In this document: piece by piece, positions 1-10,792 of the stretch
How the letters are laid out: each line of letters opens with the position of its first letter
How positions within the stretch are numbered: position 1 is the first letter of the stretch
Source of the DNA: Kaistella montana
GTDB lineage: Bacteria > Bacteroidota > Bacteroidia > Flavobacteriales > Weeksellaceae
Reading direction: 5' to 3'
Assembly (NCBI RefSeq): GCF_024436175.1
Contig: NZ_JANFQP010000002.1
Coordinates: 124,001 to 188,000, forward strand
Length of the DNA stretch: 64,000 bases
Notes under the pieces: model-generated
What the model saw: the letters and a program-made list of their open reading frames with translations, nothing else
The model's database searches: none
Told to the model about the DNA's origin: nothing
Made by a program: the position numbers and the translations under genes

Positions 1-610
1 ATCGGTTTGCACCATATTCAATGTCGAAAACCTCTCCTTTTTCAATATCCAGAAGCGCGTATTTATACTGAATCAATTGGTCTGCAGGTAATTCTACCGC
101 TGCCTCCCAGATTCCGAAATCGGTTTGAAGCATATGAACCGCATTCGGGTATTCCCAATTTCCCAAAGCTTCACAATTTCCGAGCAAAACCACTTGCCAG
201 TTTTTTTGGTAAATCGGAGCTTCCAGACGGAACAAATGCGTGTGTTTCTTCAATACCGAAGCTTTCTCCGCTTTGAAACCGCTTAATTTATTTTTAAGGA
301 TTTTATTGTTCAAATAATTTTCAGGGAAATTTTTGGAATTCCAAGCATCATAAATCGCAAATTCGGTGTATTGATGCGGAAAATTCAGGTGGTGAAGTGA
401 AAATTCCTCTTGAAGAATATCGCCGTATTCATTCACCATTTGATATTTGTAGCTGATCGATTTCGAAAAATAATCAACCTCAGCTTGCCAATTTCCGTTA
501 TCTATGTATTGCAAAAGATGGATTTTATCTTCGCTTCCTTCTTCCATGATGAGAACCTGAATTTTTTCGCCCAGGTTCGTTCTGAAATTAATATTGAAAT
601 AAAGTTTCAT
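1..610 (-). CDS. malQ: 4-alpha-glucanotransferase (MalQ), N-terminal part, runs off the window
   Basis: Read on the minus strand from an ATG at 610, the frame stays open to the window edge (203 residues). The protein begins MKLYFNINFRTNLGEK, typical of Bacteroidetes amylomaltases, which carry two starch-binding CBM20 domains before the GH77 catalytic domain. The first module spans about residues 1-110. A second begins near residue 125 and shows the CBM20 signature VVLLGNCEALGNWE. The enzyme transfers maltooligosaccharide units in glycogen/starch metabolism. The catalytic domain lies outside the window, so the activity is inferred from the domain order. Other CBM20 proteins are possible but less likely. 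Confidence 0.72.
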   Translation of the reverse strand, partial: MKLYFNINFRTNLGEKIQVLIMEEGSEDKIHLLQYIDNGNWQAEVDYFSKSISYKYQMVNEYGDILQEEFSLHHLNFPHQYTEFAIYDAWNSKNFPENYLNNKILKNKLSGFKAEKASVLKKHTHLFRLEAPIYQKNWQVVLLGNCEALGNWEYPNAVHMLQTDFGIWEAAVELPADQLIQYKYALLDIEKGEVFDIEYGANR

Positions 611-744
611 AAAAGGCTTTAATTTGAGTTGCAATTTAGGAAAATTCTATGTTTTTAAAACCAATTAAACCGTTAAAAGTGAAATTTATTTCAATAGCTT
701 ATTTGTTGATTTACAAATATTTACGAACCCGAACGCTCTGGACA

Positions 745-783
745 CAAAAAAACCTTTCCAGCGAAGCGCTGAAAAGGTTTTAA
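745..783 (-). terminator. Rho-independent terminator of cysS
   Basis: Inverted repeat AACCTTTtCAGCG / CGCTGAAAAGGTT around a short loop. It lies just 3' of cysS and is flanked by an A run on the plus strand, which is a U run in the minus-strand transcript. Confidence 0.75.
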
Positions 784-802
784 AATAGGATAAAAACGAA
801 AT

Positions 803-2269
803 TTAGTTCAAAGAATACGTCGTTCCGTCTCGGCCATCTTTCAGTTCGATTCCTTCGGCCAACAAGCGATCACGAATTTGATCTGAAAGTTCGAAATTCT
901 TTGCTTTTCTCGCCTGATTTCTCAGTTCAATCAATACTTGCAAAGTTTGGTCGAGTTTTTCATTATTGTTTTCTTCAATATTTTGAAGCCCTAAAACCTC
1001 ATACACAAAACTTTCCATCTGAGATTTCAGAAGTTCCAAATCCGAAGCAGAAATTTGTTCTTTTCCATCTTTTAATTTAAAGATAAAATTCACCGCTTCG
1101 AAAAGATGCGCAATCAAGATCGGAGAATTGAAATCATCGGTTAATGCGGCATAACATTTCTCTTTCCAATCATTAATATTAAATGAAGATTCTTGCGCAC
1201 CTGAAGGCACAATTTGGCTTAAAATCTTCATCGCTTCCATCAATCGTTGAAAACCTTTTTCACTTGCAACCATCGCTTCATTCGAAATGTCGAGAACACT
1301 GCGGTAATGCGCTTGCAGAAAATTAAATCGCACAATCGTTGGATGAAAAGGTTTTTCAAAAAAATCGTTGTTTCCAGAAACGAGCTCCATCGGAAGGATA
1401 TAATTTCCGGTAGATTTGCTCATTCTTTGTCCGTTCATGGTGAGCATATTCGCGTGTAACCAATAATTTACGGGTTCGGTACCGTTGCATGCTTTACCTT
1501 GAGCCACTTCACATTCGTGATGTGGAAATTTCAAATCCATTCCACCGCCGTGGATATCGAATTTTTCACCTAAATATTTCGTGCTCATCGCGGTACATTC
1601 CAAATGCCAACCAGGAAAACCTTCACCCCAAGGCGAGTTCCAACGCATGATATGAGCCGGAGAAGCCGCCTTCCAAAGTGCAAAATCTTGTGGATTTTTC
1701 TTCTCGTTTTGTCCATCGAGATCGCGAGTATTGGCGAAAAGTTCTTCGATATTTCTTCGGGAAAGTTCTCCGTAATTCAAGCCTTTATTGTTGTATTCCA
1801 ACACATCGAAATACACGGAACCATTGCTTTCATAGGCAAAACCTTTATCGAGTAATTTTTGGGTAAGTTCGATTTGTTCGAGGATATGTCCGGTCGCTGT
1901 AGGTTCGATGGTTGGAGGAAGTAGGTTGAAAGTATCCAAAACCTTATGAAAATCGACGGTATATTTTTGTACAATCTCCATTGGCTCCAGCTTTTCGAGG
2001 CGCGATTGCTTCACAAAACGGTCGTTATCCACATCGCCATCATCGGTGAGGTGACCAGCATCGGTGATGTTTCTTACGTAGCGTACTTTGTAACCCAAAT
2101 GCATGAGCGTACGATAAATAAAATCAAAAGACATAAAAGTACGCACGTTTCCGAGGTGTACATTGCTGTAAACGGTAGGTCCACAAACATACATCCCGAC
2201 ATTTTTTTCGTGAATGGGTTTGAAGATTTCCTTTTCGCCGGAAAGCGAGTTGTATATTTTGAGTTCCAT
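803..2269 (-). CDS. cysS: Cysteinyl-tRNA synthetase
   Basis: Class I aminoacyl-tRNA synthetase that charges tRNA-Cys with cysteine in the cytoplasm. The 488 residues are a normal length. Visible motifs are the zinc-ligand Cys29 in CGPTVYSN, the HIGH-type signature HLGN at 38-41, WHLEC with Cys225, HHECE around 250-254 (further zinc ligands), and the KMSKS loop as RMSKS at 282-286. The C-terminal helical anticodon-binding region ends at SLN. It is followed by a good terminator and preceded by folE 80 bp upstream on the same strand, so the two may share a transcript. Nothing unusual. Confidence 0.97.
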   Translation of the reverse strand: MELKIYNSLSGEKEIFKPIHEKNVGMYVCGPTVYSNVHLGNVRTFMSFDFIYRTLMHLGYKVRYVRNITDAGHLTDDGDVDNDRFVKQSRLEKLEPMEIVQKYTVDFHKVLDTFNLLPPTIEPTATGHILEQIELTQKLLDKGFAYESNGSVYFDVLEYNNKGLNYGELSRRNIEELFANTRDLDGQNEKKNPQDFALWKAASPAHIMRWNSPWGEGFPGWHLECTAMSTKYLGEKFDIHGGGMDLKFPHHECEVAQGKACNGTEPVNYWLHANMLTMNGQRMSKSTGNYILPMELVSGNNDFFEKPFHPTIVRFNFLQAHYRSVLDISNEAMVASEKGFQRLMEAMKILSQIVPSGAQESSFNINDWKEKCYAALTDDFNSPILIAHLFEAVNFIFKLKDGKEQISASDLELLKSQMESFVYEVLGLQNIEENNNEKLDQTLQVLIELRNQARKAKNFELSDQIRDRLLAEGIELKDGRDGTTYSLN

Positions 2270-2350
2270 TATTTAAAATTAAAAGATTAAAAATTGAAGG
2301 ATTAAAAAAATAGAATCTTAGCTCTTATTTTTTAATTGAATCCTTGTCGC

Positions 2351-3016
2351 TTAGTCGAATTTAGCGTGGCTTCCTACGTAATGCAAAAATTCTTGTCTGG
2401 TAATAGGATTCGTTCTGAAAATGCCACTGAGTTCTGCGGTAATTGTTGAGCTTGCGGTATCCTTGATGCCGCGACAATTCACGCAGAGATGTTTCGCATC
2501 GATGATACAGGCCACATCTTTGGTTCCCAACGCTTGTTTCAGCGCATCCACAATCTGCATCGTCAATCTTTCCTGAACTTGAGGACGTTTTGCGTAATAA
2601 TCGACCAATCGGTTGATTTTGGAAAGTCCGATCACTTCGCCATTAGAAATATAAGCTACATGCGCTTTCCCGATAATCGGTAGGAAATGATGTTCGCAGA
2701 AAGAATAGACGGTGATGTCTTTTTCCACCAGCATTTGGCGGTATTTGTATTTATTGGAAAACGTGGAAATTCCGGGTTTATTTTCTGGAAGAAGCCCTCC
2801 GAAAATTTCGTTCACATACATTTTCGCCACTCTTTTCGGGGAATCTTTCAGGGAATCGTCGGTCATATCCATCCCTAAAGTTTCCATAATCTGATGAAAA
2901 TGTTGTTGGATAATTTCAATTTTTTCCTGAGGCGTTTTCTCGAAAGCATCAGCTCGGAGCGGAGTATGGTCTTTTCCGGTGAACAGATCGTCGTCGTTAT
3001 CAATCTCTTGATTCAT
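2351..3016 (-). CDS. folE: GTP cyclohydrolase I
   Basis: Converts GTP to 7,8-dihydroneopterin triphosphate, the first step of folate/pterin synthesis. The 221-residue protein has the expected zinc- and substrate-binding motifs SFCEHHFLPIIGKAHVAY and KHLCVNCRGIKD, plus the GLSKINRLVDYYAKRPQVQE segment of the family. The N-terminal 30 residues are acidic and variable. It lies between sprA and cysS on the same strand. A hairpin upstream separates it from sprA, so it probably has its own promoter. Confidence 0.96.
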   Translation of the reverse strand: MNQEIDNDDDLFTGKDHTPLRADAFEKTPQEKIEIIQQHFHQIMETLGMDMTDDSLKDSPKRVAKMYVNEIFGGLLPENKPGISTFSNKYKYRQMLVEKDITVYSFCEHHFLPIIGKAHVAYISNGEVIGLSKINRLVDYYAKRPQVQERLTMQIVDALKQALGTKDVACIIDAKHLCVNCRGIKDTASSTITAELSGIFRTNPITRQEFLHYVGSHAKFD

Positions 3017-3098
3017 ATCTCTTTAATAAAAAGACAAAATTAGGGATTTAATTTTTTAAAATGATAAAGAATTAAGAGGTGAGCGCATCTTTGCCACA

Positions 3099-3133
3099 AA
3101 AAAAAACTCAGAACCGAAATCCTGAGTTTTTTA
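3099..3133 (-). terminator. Terminator downstream of sprA
   Basis: CTCAG / CTGAG stem flanked by runs of A on the left and T on the right, giving an extended AAAAAACTCAG...CTGAGTTTTTT hairpin. It sits immediately after the sprA stop codon, is suited to ending the ruvA-sprA transcript, and could work in both directions. Confidence 0.7.
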
Positions 3134-3136
3134 TTT

Positions 3137-6100
3137 TTAAAATCCGCCGCCACTTCCAGCGAAAGTAAAGGTCGCTGTGAGTCCCGCCCGAATGGTAGAG
3201 AGCGGAAACGCGGTAGAAATTTTGTATTTGGTGAGCAACTGATCGTAGAAGAATCTTAAACTGAAATTCTGCGACATGTTATAATCTGCGGAAAGCTTAA
3301 TGCTCATCATTTTTTGTCCACCAGTAACCTGCGAATCGTTCTGTAAAATATTAGTGATTCTGGTTTGGCTGTCTCTCAAGGAGAAATCACCGCGGATATT
3401 AAGGTCACTTTTGATGGTTTTTGCTTTTCCTTTGAAATTCATTTTCAGTTTTAAATCTTTGATGATATATCCAAATCCGAGAATGTATTCTTTACCCACA
3501 TCTTCGGTTAAGGTATGGTTTACCAATCCAAGCATAAACATTCTGTCGCGGTTGTATTGCGCCCGGAACTGCATATTGTTTCTCATGGTAACATCAGCAC
3601 CAATCAACGGCGCAAAAGCTTCCACATAGCCTACTTGTGAGAATGTATAACGATTGAATTCATTTCCGAAAGCATCAGTTTGCGGAGCCGTAGCATTGTT
3701 CTGCATGTTATAGAAATCTACACTCGATTGAATTCCCGATGCGGTATAAGTAGAACTGTAAGAATGCAGAATATCAAATTTCGAGAACTGGCTGTTGACG
3801 ATCGGGATATTTTTGAGTCCTGAATAGGTCACTCTCCAGTTCGGAAGTGGGAACCCTGATTTTTTAGGATCTGAAAGTTTACCGTTAACCGATTTCCCTT
3901 CTACCGCTGCTTGAAACGCCGGAATTAATACATACGCATCTCCCAAACCTTTTCCGCTGGCGAAATCGGCTTCATTATAAACACCGCCGGACTGAAGATA
4001 AATCTGCTTGGCATTTTCGTACATGTTATCATAAATGGTTTTCCCATCAACAAAAGCAGTATTGAAAGTCCATGCGGTTTTCGAATAGGTAATCATATCG
4101 GTACCGAATGAAAGTTGGAATCCATTGGCTGGGTTAGAATCAGCATCCACATTATAACCACCTTGTACAAAATTGCTGTTGTAGTTTTTCAACACGTTCA
4201 GATCAATTCTGAAATCATTAACCGGCATAATTTGTACGTTGGCCAGGAAGTTTTGGTTCTTCATCTGGGTGTAGGCATCGTTCATATAAGCAGAATTCGA
4301 AAGCCAGCCGTTTTCGATAACAGTTCTTCTGATATCCGCTTGAGAACCTAAAAGGAATCCATAAGTTGGTCCACCTAAAGTCTGTCCATATCCGTACCAA
4401 TTCGGCGCAGAGAGCAAACCTGGAAGCACCGTTCCATTGTTTTCATTGTAAGAAATATCGAGTTGCTTCACCGAGGTTAAAGCGAAAGCAATACTTTGCA
4501 ACGGATTCAGTTTGTTTTTAAATTTATAGCTTTTAAACGTTTTCTTAGAGTTTTTTTTCTGCCATACCAAGTTGTATGCATTATTCAGGGAATCAATTTC
4601 CCTTTTGCGTTTTTGCATTGTGGTATTGATTTTCTGGAAATACTTAAACTTGCTGAAGAATTTCGGAACATCCACAGTAGAAGTCGCCACGATATTGTTG
4701 GTGTTTTGTCCGATACTTCCCAAACTTTCGGCCGCGTTGGTTTCTGGATTGACGAAGCTTGTCATCACAGTACTTCTCGCGTTCCAATTATAAGTAAATC
4801 CGTACCCAAGTTCCGCGTTGATGAAATCAAGGTATGGGAGATACTCGAACGGGAATTTATAATTCAGCTGTACGCGATGGTTGTATAAAACCGGTCTTCC
4901 CGCTCGCAATGGATTAGCGAAAATCGACTTGTTGTTCATCTCGTTGACGTTCAAATTATCATTCAGAGTTCTCATTGCGGAATTGATTTCCAACTTCAAT
5001 GATTTGGTAAAATTGAATGTTAAACCATATTGCCACCCAAAATAGAAGTTTCGGTTTCTGATGACATCAAAATTCTGGTTGGAATTTCCATTAAGAATCG
5101 CTTCGATATTTCGGAATTCAAGTTCGTTGTAATTTCTATCGATTTCAGTTCGGAACGATAATCTGGTAGGAATTGGATTAAAATTAACTTCTTTGATGAA
5201 TCTTAAATACTTATAAGATTTTGCGGTATCGCTCACGATTTTGTTGAACGGTCTCAACACCCACGGTTTGAATGAATAATTGTAATCAATATATCCTCTC
5301 AAATATTGGCGGTAGTTTTTCTTGGTGTATACATCGCGATAATAATCATCATTATACACCGCAGTAAGAGAAAGGTTTTCTACATCATAGAACTTCGGTT
5401 TTTTGTCAGGATTCATACGGTCTTTTCGCATGTTTACCACTCCGATGCTTCTTTGCTGGGTATAAGTTCTGGTTACTTTTTTCAGTTCCGCTTTATTCGG
5501 AGCCTCTTCGAAAGTTACATCATTATCCAGCGGATTGTATTTAGGATCTTCGATGGTTTGGGTATAGGAATAGTTGACAGGAATCTTCATTCCCGCTTTT
5601 TCAGGCAATAATTTATCCGCATTTACGGTCGTATTGATGGTGAATGCTGAAAGTGTAGACTGTGCTCTCTCGGAAGGTTTCTGGGTAATTCCGCCGAAAC
5701 CGATGGTAGAATATGATCCATTCGCGTTAACGGTAGCAAAATCTCCGAGGTTGAAGTTGACACTTGCATTTCCGGCATAACCGCCTTTGTTTTCAATTTC
5801 CGAAAGTCGGATTTCATTCACCCAAAGTACCAACTCTTTAGTCGTGGAAACACTTTTGTTGCGAACCCCTAACATAATGGTGGTCACATTTCCTAAACTC
5901 GGTCTACCTTTGATAAAGATTTTTTTATTAGGATCCAAAGTTCCATAATCCAAGTCTTCAGTTCTCTGATCGATGGTTACAGAAGAATTCTGGTCTCTTC
6001 TAAGTTTTGCATCAATGAAATTCTGAACCTCCAAATTCACGGTATTGTCTGTCGGCCAGATTTCGAGTGGTGAAGTTGCATTTTTCGGCGTATAGGTTAA

Positions 6101-9100
6101 TGAAGTTTCGTATTCATAGTAGTTATCGGTTGCGTCGCTACCAAAACGGATAAAGAATTTCGCATCCGCATCCAAGCCATTGCTTTGTGCTCCAGCTCTT
6201 ACATCTTCAGCATGTACGAAAAGTTCTAATTTTTTGTATCTGCGCATATCCAATGCTACATTTTTGAAAACTCCTCTTGAAGATTTAGGTTCAATTGGTG
6301 CGGTTTTCATGTATAGAGATGCTTCATTTTGTCTTTGCGCACCAGCATTTCCGCTAAGAACTTGTCTCTCGATTCCCGGTGGCAATACATATGGCGGTTT
6401 GTTCAGTCCGTTTTCTTCAAGGTTTACACTTCCAACATCCAGGTTGTCATTGTTGACCACGTTCACGCCTTCTGTATCAGTGTTGATTGTTGCAATATCT
6501 TTGGTGTATTTTCTCCAATCACTTCTTACCAAATCCAATGTTCCGAAACGCAGGGTTGAAGTTTGATCAAAACCTGTTAATAAAATTCTGGCAAAACGAA
6601 CATTGTTAAGAACCGCAGGATCGTGATCTCCGGCATCGGTAACAAATTGAGAAACCGGAACACGGAAAAGATACCATTTGTTGGATGAAGTCTGCCCATT
6701 TTGGAATTTTGCTTCTACTACTTTTTCATCCACGATGAAGTTCTGTCCTAAAGTAAGACTAGTTTTATCCAGATTGATGTTGTATTGGTTATAGTTTTCA
6801 CTTTGGTCCAGGTTGTAGTCGCGGTTTACATCTTCCGCATCCGGAGTTTGGGTGGCTACTTCCAATGAATTGCTTTGGGAATTGCCTTCGGGACCACGGA
6901 AATATTTGTAGCGCTCCAAAAGTGATGAAGCTTGCGCACCTTGGAACTGATCTGAAAGGTAAAACACAAAATCATCGGATGCAGGATCTGGCGTATTTGT
7001 CACCGGATTGATAAAATTAGTTCCGAATTTTGCACTTTCACCTTGTGCATCAAGGCCGTCATACCCTAAATCTTGTGCGGCTCTTTCTTCATTTTCCGTA
7101 GAAAAAGCATACAAAATTGGGAATTGGTTCGGCTGAGTTCCCCAGTTGGTCGTCGTAGTATTTGCCGGTATATTTGGAGTTGGCAATCCATTTTCGTACT
7201 GTAATTTTCCATCTTTCAACACATCTTCGGAAACATTTCCTAATTGCAGCAATAATTTCGGATTGGCACCTAAGTTTTTACCATCAGCATACGGATCCAT
7301 CATCCAAAATTCAACGTATTCAATATTTGAATTTACGAAATTGGATACGGTGATAGGTCTCATCAAACCTGCCCATCTTTCTTGGGTGGTTTCATTGTTC
7401 GGATTCACATTGTACGGACCTCTTTCATTTGGGAAATAGGTAATGTCGAAAGTATTGGTATAAAGTTGTTCGCCCGCCACGAAATCTCTGGAATTGTAGA
7501 GTTCCTTGGTTTGCACTCTGCGGGAAGCGTGGTTGGATAACGCTTCAGCATTAATTCCGTTCGGTGCTTTTCCTCCAATTCCATAAAACCTTGGATCGAT
7601 ATTGTACCAAGTCAGCAAACCTCTTCCGTTGCCGTGAGACAAGTCGTCATTGGCATTGGCATTCGAGAAAACAGGTTCGGGATTGTGTTCCGGCTTGGAA
7701 GCTAAGCTCCACATTGCAGGTTCTTTCAAAGAAATTTTCGAGGTGCTCTGTTCGAAATCGTCGATATAAGATTGGTCACCGATTCCTTTGTTTTGTCCCG
7801 GAATCAGATAGGCTCCTTCTGCCATAAAACTTAGGTTGGAAGGCGCTTCGGTATTCACTAATGGGATTTTATCCGTCAATCGGGTAAGGAAAGGCAGCTC
7901 GTTATTATATAGAATATTAAAACCCGCCATGGTATTGTTCACCGCCTCTTGTCCGAAATTTACTTTTTGAGTTAAAGGAGTTTCAGAATAATTAACCACA
8001 GTACCACCGACCGTCAAATGCTCATTAAATTTTCTTTCTAAATTCAATCCCAAGAATCTTTTTCTTTGGGTATTGAAGGTTAATTGATTTTCAAGAGAAA
8101 TATTGATGGCTTGTCCGGATTGTTTCACTGCTTCATTGATGATATTCACCGTTCCGAGCATATAATCTACAGTAAAATCGACTCCTTCCTGAAGTTGAAC
8201 TCCATTGGCGGTTACTTTCACAGAACCTTGAGGAACATTGATTGCCCCAAGAGAAATTCCGGTTCCTTGCGAGCCTTTAAAACGACCTTCTAAGGTATAA
8301 GCCAAAGCCAAACGGTTTTCCGAAGCTACGTTTTTGAATTTATCATACAAATCATTGAAGACAAATTTAGGATCGCTGCTTCCCAAAACGTTTTGCAGAT
8401 ACACTCCAAAAGGTTTCGCTTTGGTGAAAATAATTTTTCCGTTTTCAGGATCGATGGTAATCTTGTTCACAAAATCGAAAATACCGTCTCCGGTGGAAGC
8501 GCCATTTTGCTGTAAATCGTTATTCATATTCAGGCGATCCCAGTTGAATAATTTAAGGAGATTGGTGTCCTGCACCGCCGTTCCCGGAAGGTAATTCACC
8601 TTTCCGTTTTGGGCATCTCTTAAATAGACATTTAATAAAAATCCGTCCTGATTGATCTGGTTCGAATTCAAAGAATAAATATTCTTCATCATCAAATCCC
8701 ACATCGGCGTCGTGGTCGTAGTTTTGGTATTCGATTTCAATAATTTAGTAATCAAAACCGGGCTTTCTTCGGAGAACTCCCCAACTTTATACACTTTGCT
8801 ATCTCCGTTCAAGGTATAGGTATAAGCGACCAACAAAAGTTGGTTATCATTCAATCTTTGGTTCAATGAAATATACCCTAACTGTGGATGATAGGTAAAT
8901 TCGCTTTGGGTAAGTTTTCTGGCTTTTCTGTTGAAGATGAATTGTTCGCCATCGGAATAATTTTCAGGAGAACCATTCGCGTTGGGAAACGATTGTCCGT
9001 TGATGGCATTATACGCCGTATTGACATCTCTGATTCCCGCTCCAAGACCTGTAATCCCTTGATACAAACTATTTTGCGAGTTGTCCGGATATCCGGAAAT

Positions 9101-10204
9101 TCCTTCTCCCAAATCTCGGATTCCGAGAATTCCTTTCTGGTCCTGAAGATTCCCAGAACCCTGATCAAGCACCCACGCTTCAATTCTTGTGATGCTGACT
9201 CTGGAATTAATCTGAGGATAATTGAGCAGCGCATTGTCATAAGAATTGAGGAAGTAATGACCGAGATAGTAGTGTTGGTTGTCTTCGTAATCAATCGCGT
9301 TGAGTTTGAATGTGTTCATCACGCCACCGCCTTGTGCAACTATAGTTCGGGATTCCCCTTGTTGTTGTGAGAATACCAAAGTACCGGTCGTTTTCCCTAA
9401 TTGAAATTCAGTTTTCAAACCAAAAAGCGATTCTGAACCTCGGATTAAACTGGTAGAAAGCGGCATATTCACGTTACCGAACTCTACCCTTTTGATGATT
9501 TTGTCTTCGCCACCGGTTGTTTTATCATTTAAACCTTTGGTTTGCAAGTCTTTCCACGTTCCTTTTGCTTGCCAAACTAAATTCATCCGGTTTTCAAAGG
9601 CAAAACCACTTTGAGTGTCATAGTTGGCTTTAAGTTGCAGATTTTCACCTACTTTACCCAATAATCCCAATTGAATTCTTTGTTGAATATCAATCGCAAA
9701 ACTGGTTCTGTTTTGCGGTAAAATCAGTGGATTATCTATTTTTTGGTATAATCCGCCAATGTCGAAAGAGGCGAAACCTTGAGGAATAATTTCAATTTTA
9801 TTCCCACCAAAAATGGATTCGAAGAGTTTGTTTTTGATGTTTACACTGGGTAGAAGTCCTTTTTTCAGGGCATCCGTTTGGTCTTTTCGGTAGCCGATAT
9901 TATTGATAGCCGATTTTTCTTTGTAATATTCACTCAATTGGTTGGTGAGCATATATTGATGATATGCTGCAACCGACATAGATATGGGATTTCCCACCAC
10001 TATATTTCCTACTTTGGGGTAAAGAAAATACCTTCCGCTAGCCACGTCATAGAAGGCATCATATCGGATAGGATTGGGCAAGGAATAATCTTCTCTTACA
10101 GAGGAACTATCAGCAGGTTTTACCTGTGCACTGATGCTGGCAAATGAAAAACACAGGATTACTAAAAGTATAAATTGATTCTGAAAAAAATTATTCTTCT
10201 CCAA
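3137..10204 (-). CDS. sprA: SprA/Sov, outer-membrane translocon of the type IX secretion system
   Basis: Giant outer-membrane protein (2,355 aa, close to the family's usual 2,300-2,500) that forms the very large beta-barrel pore through which T9SS cargo, including gliding adhesins in motile species, crosses the outer membrane. The N-terminus is a classic signal peptide (hydrophobic FILLVILCFSFASI, cleavage after SAQ). The body is rich in alternating beta-barrel strands and Asn/Thr/Gly loops. The C-terminus ends in a barrel strand, LTATFTFAGSGGGF. The start codon lies 3 bp beyond the ruvA stop, so it is co-transcribed with ruvA. The gene is intact, implying a functional T9SS whose other parts lie outside the window. 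Confidence 0.96.
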   Translation of the reverse strand: MEKNNFFQNQFILLVILCFSFASISAQVKPADSSSVREDYSLPNPIRYDAFYDVASGRYFLYPKVGNIVVGNPISMSVAAYHQYMLTNQLSEYYKEKSAINNIGYRKDQTDALKKGLLPSVNIKNKLFESIFGGNKIEIIPQGFASFDIGGLYQKIDNPLILPQNRTSFAIDIQQRIQLGLLGKVGENLQLKANYDTQSGFAFENRMNLVWQAKGTWKDLQTKGLNDKTTGGEDKIIKRVEFGNVNMPLSTSLIRGSESLFGLKTEFQLGKTTGTLVFSQQQGESRTIVAQGGGVMNTFKLNAIDYEDNQHYYLGHYFLNSYDNALLNYPQINSRVSITRIEAWVLDQGSGNLQDQKGILGIRDLGEGISGYPDNSQNSLYQGITGLGAGIRDVNTAYNAINGQSFPNANGSPENYSDGEQFIFNRKARKLTQSEFTYHPQLGYISLNQRLNDNQLLLVAYTYTLNGDSKVYKVGEFSEESPVLITKLLKSNTKTTTTTPMWDLMMKNIYSLNSNQINQDGFLLNVYLRDAQNGKVNYLPGTAVQDTNLLKLFNWDRLNMNNDLQQNGASTGDGIFDFVNKITIDPENGKIIFTKAKPFGVYLQNVLGSSDPKFVFNDLYDKFKNVASENRLALAYTLEGRFKGSQGTGISLGAINVPQGSVKVTANGVQLQEGVDFTVDYMLGTVNIINEAVKQSGQAINISLENQLTFNTQRKRFLGLNLERKFNEHLTVGGTVVNYSETPLTQKVNFGQEAVNNTMAGFNILYNNELPFLTRLTDKIPLVNTEAPSNLSFMAEGAYLIPGQNKGIGDQSYIDDFEQSTSKISLKEPAMWSLASKPEHNPEPVFSNANANDDLSHGNGRGLLTWYNIDPRFYGIGGKAPNGINAEALSNHASRRVQTKELYNSRDFVAGEQLYTNTFDITYFPNERGPYNVNPNNETTQERWAGLMRPITVSNFVNSNIEYVEFWMMDPYADGKNLGANPKLLLQLGNVSEDVLKDGKLQYENGLPTPNIPANTTTTNWGTQPNQFPILYAFSTENEERAAQDLGYDGLDAQGESAKFGTNFINPVTNTPDPASDDFVFYLSDQFQGAQASSLLERYKYFRGPEGNSQSNSLEVATQTPDAEDVNRDYNLDQSENYNQYNINLDKTSLTLGQNFIVDEKVVEAKFQNGQTSSNKWYLFRVPVSQFVTDAGDHDPAVLNNVRFARILLTGFDQTSTLRFGTLDLVRSDWRKYTKDIATINTDTEGVNVVNNDNLDVGSVNLEENGLNKPPYVLPPGIERQVLSGNAGAQRQNEASLYMKTAPIEPKSSRGVFKNVALDMRRYKKLELFVHAEDVRAGAQSNGLDADAKFFIRFGSDATDNYYEYETSLTYTPKNATSPLEIWPTDNTVNLEVQNFIDAKLRRDQNSSVTIDQRTEDLDYGTLDPNKKIFIKGRPSLGNVTTIMLGVRNKSVSTTKELVLWVNEIRLSEIENKGGYAGNASVNFNLGDFATVNANGSYSTIGFGGITQKPSERAQSTLSAFTINTTVNADKLLPEKAGMKIPVNYSYTQTIEDPKYNPLDNDVTFEEAPNKAELKKVTRTYTQQRSIGVVNMRKDRMNPDKKPKFYDVENLSLTAVYNDDYYRDVYTKKNYRQYLRGYIDYNYSFKPWVLRPFNKIVSDTAKSYKYLRFIKEVNFNPIPTRLSFRTEIDRNYNELEFRNIEAILNGNSNQNFDVIRNRNFYFGWQYGLTFNFTKSLKLEINSAMRTLNDNLNVNEMNNKSIFANPLRAGRPVLYNHRVQLNYKFPFEYLPYLDFINAELGYGFTYNWNARSTVMTSFVNPETNAAESLGSIGQNTNNIVATSTVDVPKFFSKFKYFQKINTTMQKRKREIDSLNNAYNLVWQKKNSKKTFKSYKFKNKLNPLQSIAFALTSVKQLDISYNENNGTVLPGLLSAPNWYGYGQTLGGPTYGFLLGSQADIRRTVIENGWLSNSAYMNDAYTQMKNQNFLANVQIMPVNDFRIDLNVLKNYNSNFVQGGYNVDADSNPANGFQLSFGTDMITYSKTAWTFNTAFVDGKTIYDNMYENAKQIYLQSGGVYNEADFASGKGLGDAYVLIPAFQAAVEGKSVNGKLSDPKKSGFPLPNWRVTYSGLKNIPIVNSQFSKFDILHSYSSTYTASGIQSSVDFYNMQNNATAPQTDAFGNEFNRYTFSQVGYVEAFAPLIGADVTMRNNMQFRAQYNRDRMFMLGLVNHTLTEDVGKEYILGFGYIIKDLKLKMNFKGKAKTIKSDLNIRGDFSLRDSQTRITNILQNDSQVTGGQKMMSIKLSADYNMSQNFSLRFFYDQLLTKYKISTAFPLSTIRAGLTATFTFAGSGGGF

Positions 10205-10207
10205 ATG

Positions 10208-10792
10208 TTAAATATTTTTTAAAATTTGCTTCACTAAATCTTCGACAGAGAGTTCCGGATTTTGCTTCAGAAACCGGTCTGCGATCTTCTCACTAATCTT
10301 TTTGGCAATTCCCAAAACCTCTAATGCAGATAACGCTTCTTCCTTCACTTTATTATTCACCACCGAAGAAATATTTTCCTCAGAGTTGTTGAATTTTTGG
10401 ACTTTATCACGCAAATCGACAATGATTCTTTCGGCGGTTTTGGTACCGATTCCCTTTACCTTTTGAAGCAACGCACTGTTGTTTGAAAGGATGGCTGAAG
10501 CAATCTCGTCCAAACTCAAAGAAGAGAGCATAATAATGGCTGAAACAGGTCCTACTCCATTAACACTTATTAACAGATTGAACATTTCTTTTTCTAAAAT
10601 TGTGTTAAAACCGAAGAGCAAGTGTGCATCTTCGCGGATAATTTGCTGAATATTGAGAAAAGCAGGTTGCCCTAAATGAAGTTTTTCGGAGGTTTGAAGG
10701 CTGATTCCCACATAGTAACCAACGTCGTGTACATCGATCACTACCGAAGTTGGATTGAGTTCCTGAACGGTTCCCTTTAAAGAGTAAATCAT
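10208..10792 (-). CDS. ruvA: Holliday junction branch migration complex subunit RuvA
   Basis: DNA-binding subunit of the RuvAB branch-migration motor used in recombinational repair. At 194 residues it is full length: an N-terminal OB-like domain (1-62, MIYSLKGTVQEL start), a helix-hairpin-helix region (LLISVNGVGPVSAI and LLQKVKGIGTKTAERIIVDL, about 70-135) and the small C-terminal RuvB-contact domain. It lies 3 bp upstream of sprA. Its upstream flank is the start of a large variable region, so its former upstream neighbour and promoter context may have been displaced. Confidence 0.96.
   Translation of the reverse strand: MIYSLKGTVQELNPTSVVIDVHDVGYYVGISLQTSEKLHLGQPAFLNIQQIIREDAHLLFGFNTILEKEMFNLLISVNGVGPVSAIIMLSSLSLDEIASAILSNNSALLQKVKGIGTKTAERIIVDLRDKVQKFNNSEENISSVVNNKVKEEALSALEVLGIAKKISEKIADRFLKQNPELSVEDLVKQILKNI

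Noticed and set aside
7-622. Two plus-strand open frames at the left edge
   Set aside because: Both lie antisense to the well-supported MalQ N-terminal frame on the minus strand.
3300-10147. Many open frames antisense to sprA, some over 130 codons
   Set aside because: They are antisense to a single long intact gene and show no independent family signal.
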